From: an uncultured Thermomicrobiales bacterium
GTDB lineage: Bacteria > Chloroflexota > Chloroflexia > Thermomicrobiales > Thermomicrobiaceae
NCBI GenBank assembly: GCA_937891245.1
Contig: CALAGB010000175.1
Location: 1-9,335, forward strand
Reading direction: 5' to 3'
DNA length: 9,335 bases
In this document: in pieces, positions 6,801 to 9,335 of the stretch
Position numbering within the stretch: position 1 is the first letter of the stretch
How the letters are laid out: each line of letters opens with the position of its first letter
The notes under the pieces: generated by a model
What the model was told of the DNA's origin: nothing
The model's input: the letters and a program-made list of their open reading frames with translations, nothing else
The model's database searches: none
Program-made: the position numbers and the translations under genes

Positions 6801-6815
6801 GACGATGCCGGGCCG

Positions 6816-7721
6816 TTATTGCGCGCCCTCGTCGATGTAGGCCTGGTAGGTGGTGGTGGATGTCTTGAGCAGGTCGTCACGGAAGACGAAGATCATCGGC
6901 CGGTCGCCGGAGGGCGGCTGGCGGAGCCAGATCATCGTACCGTGGTCGAAGCGCTGGATGGCGGCATCGGTTGCATACCAGGGATCGAGCACTGATCCGA
7001 TTGACTGCCGCACCGAGAAGACATTGTTCCAGACCCACGCGAACGCGCCCGTTGGCTCGCGAGCGCCCTCCTCCCAGGCTGGGCCGTCAGCGGGCACACG
7101 ATAGCGCGCGGCGGAATCACTGATCAAGGTGATGACCCAGGGCGCCTGGTCGATACTGGGTGTCGGGGTGTCGAGCCAGATCATCACTCCGCTCTGATAG
7201 AGCTGTACGCGGGCTGAGAGCCCGGTCTCCGCTGCCAACGGGCATCCGACCGCTTGCGCGACGGCCGGATGACTGTGCCAGAGCAGGCCGAAGCCGCGTA
7301 CCGGCATATCGGCGCAGTTCGGCGCGCTGGGCATGGGTGTCGGCGAAGGTGTCGGTGTTGGCGGCGCCGGGGTGGGTGTGGGTGCCGGTGGCTCGGATTG
7401 TGTGGTCGGTCGCTGCGCCGGCGGCGCGGTCGTCGGTCGCGGCGTTGGAAATGGCGGCGCGGTCGGCGCGGCCGTCGTCGCGGATGTTGGCGATTGCGAG
7501 GAGGCTTCGGTCGACGTCGGAGTTGGGGACGGAGTCGGCTCGATCGTCGTCGAGCTTGGAATGCTCGCGGCGCGGGCGGTTGGTGAAGACGTGATCGCGT
7601 TGGCGGTCGCGGCCGTCGCTACCGGTGTGGTCTCATCGACGGCACGGATTGAGAGCCCACAGCCGGACAGGAGCAGCATGGCAAACAAGCATCCGAGCGC
7701 CAGCAGCGCGTGTCTTCTCAC
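6816..7721 (-). CDS. Lipoprotein with Pro/Thr linker and duplicated C-terminal domain
   Basis: This 301-residue protein starts at GTG 7721, with GAGGAGG 5 nt upstream, and overlaps the kinase stop by 4 bp (GTGA). It has a classic lipoprotein signal, LLLSGC, with C21. Residues about 43-134 form a Pro/Thr/Ser/Ala-rich linker that should hold the rest away from the membrane. The C-terminal part contains two related units, at about 143-202 and 225-282. Each has an aromatic G-F/A-x-x-x-W start and a VQLYQSGVMIWL or IQRFDHGTMIWL core, followed by a hydrophobic strand. C136 and C160 could form a disulfide. I do not recognise a named family; similar G-x-MIW repeats occur in exported Chloroflexota proteins. 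Coupling to the kinase suggests it is a sensor partner or a target of the two-component system. Confidence 0.8.
   Translation of the reverse strand: MRRHALLALGCLFAMLLLSGCGLSIRAVDETTPVATAATANAITSSPTARAASIPSSTTIEPTPSPTPTSTEASSQSPTSATTAAPTAPPFPTPRPTTAPPAQRPTTQSEPPAPTPTPAPPTPTPSPTPMPSAPNCADMPVRGFGLLWHSHPAVAQAVGCPLAAETGLSARVQLYQSGVMIWLDTPTPSIDQAPWVITLISDSAARYRVPADGPAWEEGAREPTGAFAWVWNNVFSVRQSIGSVLDPWYATDAAIQRFDHGTMIWLRQPPSGDRPMIFVFRDDLLKTSTTTYQAYIDEGAQ
7320..7595 (-). repeat. Low-complexity Pro/Thr linker-coding tract
   Basis: This tract encodes the linker of the lipoprotein and consists of degenerate Pro-Thr, Ala and Ser codon repeats. On the plus strand it reads as G-rich GGTGT and GGCG units, with clustered G-tracts at 7369-7395. 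It is imperfect at DNA level, so selection appears to be on the amino-acid composition. It also creates long artificial open frames on the plus strand. Confidence 0.6.
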
Positions 7722-8866
7722 ACCGCCTCCTCGCCGTTGGGAAGCAGAATGACGATCCCGGTCCCGCCGCCTGTGATCCGCTCCGCGCTCACATCACCGC
7801 CGTGCCAGGCGACGATTGCGCGCACCAGCGCCAGGCCGAGCCCGCTGCCGACGCGGCTGCCGCGCACGTGCGCGCCGCGATACCCCTTTTCGAAGACGAG
7901 TCGCAATTCACCCTCGGCGATGCCCGGCCCATCGTCCGACACCGAAAGCCGGATCTGGCCGGTCGTCGCGACATGGCTGAGCGCCAGCGTCACGCGCACG
8001 CCGCTGCCACCATATTTCATCGCGTTATCGATTAGATTCAGGAGCATCTGACGCAAGGCAGGACGGTCGCCGGAGAGAATGAAGCGCCCATCTTCGACTT
8101 CGAAATCGAGATCAGCCCCTTGCAAGGCGGCGCGCTCGGCGAGATCGATAACGACCTCCTCACAGAGTGCCCGCAAATTGACCGGCCGCCGTTCGAAGAG
8201 CGGGTTTGGCGTCTCCAGCCGCGCCATCAGGAGCGCCTGGTCGATGAGCGCGGTCAGACGGCTCGCCTCGTCGTCTACGACCGCCCAGGCGCGCTGTGCC
8301 TCGTGCGCATCGGCGGTACCGGCGAACGCGAACCGCGAGGCGTGGCCACGAATGACCGACAGTGGCGTTTTGAGTTCGTGCGTCACCTGACGCAGGAGCG
8401 TTGTCGCCAGGTCGGCTTCCTCCTCGACAAGCGTGGCGTCTTCCAATGATATAAGCGTCTCACGGCCGCGTGGCGAAAGCAGACCGTGTACACGCGTCAG
8501 CAACTTGATGCCGTTCGGTGTCGTCACGATGGCGCTGGCGAAGCCGTCGTCCGGGCCGCGCAAGCGCGCCAGTTCTTCGGGCAAGCGCTTCCCGGGTTCG
8601 ATCGCCGGCCAGAGTTCGCCGCCGCGCCGGTTCACCAGCAGCACCCGGTCGTCCGGCGCCACGATGAGCACGCCGACCGGCAGTGAATCGGACAGGCGCT
8701 GGAACTGCGTCGTTGTTTTGCGCGCATGCAGGTAGCGCCATGACCAGAGCGCGTTGACGGCGAGGGGTAGCCCGACGACGAGCAGCAACGCGCACGCGAT
8801 GATCAGCGCCAGCCAGAGCCCGTTGAGGCGGAAGGTGATCTCCCAGGTGGTGCGCAGCCAGTCCAT
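7718..8866 (-). CDS. Sensor histidine kinase
   Basis: This 382-residue membrane-anchored kinase has a single N-terminal transmembrane segment (residues 16-41). A PAS-like region at about 55-145 (FQRLSDSLPVGVLIV, then VLLVNRRGGELW) follows. The HisKA domain has the H-box VTHELKTPLSVIRGH with phospho-acceptor H163. The ATPase domain has the N-box LLNLIDNAMKYG (N281), the G1 box DDGPGIA (311-316), an F-box-like VFEKGYRG, and the G2 box GSGLGLALV (339-347). All key residues are present, so it should be active. With only about 15 residues before the membrane helix, it has no extracytoplasmic sensing domain. It starts 9 nt after the response regulator stop, with a weak ribosome site, and its own stop overlaps the lipoprotein start. 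The signal is unknown. Confidence 0.93.
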   Translation of the reverse strand: MDWLRTTWEITFRLNGLWLALIIACALLLVVGLPLAVNALWSWRYLHARKTTTQFQRLSDSLPVGVLIVAPDDRVLLVNRRGGELWPAIEPGKRLPEELARLRGPDDGFASAIVTTPNGIKLLTRVHGLLSPRGRETLISLEDATLVEEEADLATTLLRQVTHELKTPLSVIRGHASRFAFAGTADAHEAQRAWAVVDDEASRLTALIDQALLMARLETPNPLFERRPVNLRALCEEVVIDLAERAALQGADLDFEVEDGRFILSGDRPALRQMLLNLIDNAMKYGGSGVRVTLALSHVATTGQIRLSVSDDGPGIAEGELRLVFEKGYRGAHVRGSRVGSGLGLALVRAIVAWHGGDVSAERITGGGTGIVILLPNGEEAV

Positions 8867-8875
8867 CGTGCCCGC

Positions 8876-9334
8876 TCAGCCGGTGCGATCGAGCGGTTTG
8901 AAACGGTAGCCCACGTTGCGCATGCTCTGGATGTAGGCTGGCGCCTTCGGATCGCGCTCCAGCTTCTGACGCAGCAGGTGGACATATTTTTCGACCGCTT
9001 TCGTGTCCTCGTCCTCGCGATCAAAGACCGCTTCAAGCAGGTCGGAGCGAGATATCCAGATACCGGCGTTGAGATAGAGCCGTTCGAGCAGGCTGTATTC
9101 GAGTGGTTGCAGGCGCACGGATTCCCAGGCGTCGTCGCGTCGCACGGCGACATCGCGGGTCGTCAGGTTGAGCCGCAGGTAGTCGTCGATGACCCGCACC
9201 GGGGCGTTTGGCAGGCGCAATCGCACGCGTGCCAGGAGTGCCGGAACCGAGAACGGCTTCGTCACGTAGTCATCGCCACCGGCACCGAAGCCCGATTCTT
9301 CCGAGTCGAAGTCGTCGCGCACGGTTAGAAAGAT
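8876..9334 (-). CDS. OmpR/PhoB-family response regulator, N-terminus beyond window edge
   Basis: The frame is open to the right edge, where it reads IFLT, the fourth receiver strand with its conserved Thr. An annotation starting at the GTG at 9322 would be wrong, because the receiver domain is clearly cut. The visible receiver end has GFGAGGDDYVTKPF, including the conserved Lys. The phosphorylated Asp lies outside the window. A winged-helix DNA-binding domain follows, with LQPLEYSLLERLYLNAGIWISR, the recognition helix region KAVEKYVHLLRQKLE, and the closing NVGYRF hairpin. It should be phosphorylated by the kinase encoded 9 nt downstream and regulate transcription. Targets are not evident; the operon itself or the adjacent lipoprotein genes are possible. 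Confidence 0.92.
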   Translation of the reverse strand: MFLTVRDDFDSEESGFGAGGDDYVTKPFSVPALLARVRLRLPNAPVRVIDDYLRLNLTTRDVAVRRDDAWESVRLQPLEYSLLERLYLNAGIWISRSDLLEAVFDREDEDTKAVEKYVHLLRQKLERDPKAPAYIQSMRNVGYRFKPLDRTG

Positions 9335-9335
9335 A

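Noticed and set aside
7369..7395. Possible G-quadruplex on the plus strand
   Set aside because: Only three runs of three or more G are clustered, with a fourth of two, and the base pattern is explained by Pro/Thr codons on the other strand.
7160..7752. Plus-strand frames of up to 144 residues opposite the lipoprotein
   Set aside because: They are Gly/Val/Arg-rich antisense readings of the Pro/Thr linker. The minus frame has a signal peptide, lipobox and ribosome site.

Overview
The window is GC-rich, densely packed bacterial chromosomal DNA. Genes overlap by 4 bp at several junctions, and GTG and TTG starts are used next to clear Shine-Dalgarno sequences. The mix of DUF2249 and hemerythrin proteins, a Toast-rack lipoprotein, a lipoprotein with a long Pro/Thr linker, and a CCCAATACTGGG palindrome of the dispersed intergenic type suggests Chloroflexota, possibly Thermomicrobia. 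That assignment is an inference from gene style, not from a marker gene.

Region 1 (3-2831, plus strand) is a tightly coupled operon. It encodes a two-domain DUF2249 protein that continues off the left edge, a multi-pass membrane protein with regularly placed histidines that resembles heme-binding NnrS or oxidase subunit I-like proteins, a single-domain DUF2249 protein, and a hemerythrin-like di-iron protein. All junctions overlap or nearly overlap. In known genomes such genes accompany nitrogen-oxide and low-oxygen metabolism, so I read this as an uncharacterised redox, NO or O2 handling module.

Region 2 (2832-3013) is a convergent intergenic gap almost entirely filled by a composite palindromic element. 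Two copies of a CCCAATACTGGG hairpin lie in opposite orientation around a perfect 10-bp stem that probably serves as a terminator.

Region 3 (3014-5889) holds a divergent pair: a creatininase-family amidohydrolase on minus and a Kef-type CPA2 cation/proton antiporter with a TrkA-N domain on plus. They are separated by about 330 bp of regulatory DNA. A Toast-rack-type lipoprotein (5922-6800) follows the antiporter by 32 bp.

Region 4 (6816-9334, minus) is a two-component operon in the order OmpR-type response regulator (cut by the right edge), histidine kinase, then a lipoprotein whose GTG start overlaps the kinase stop. The kinase has one membrane segment and no extracytoplasmic sensor domain. 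The lipoprotein has a Pro/Thr linker and a duplicated C-terminal domain, so it is a natural candidate for an accessory sensor or output of this system.

I found no rRNA, tRNA, CRISPR array, transposase or phage gene.
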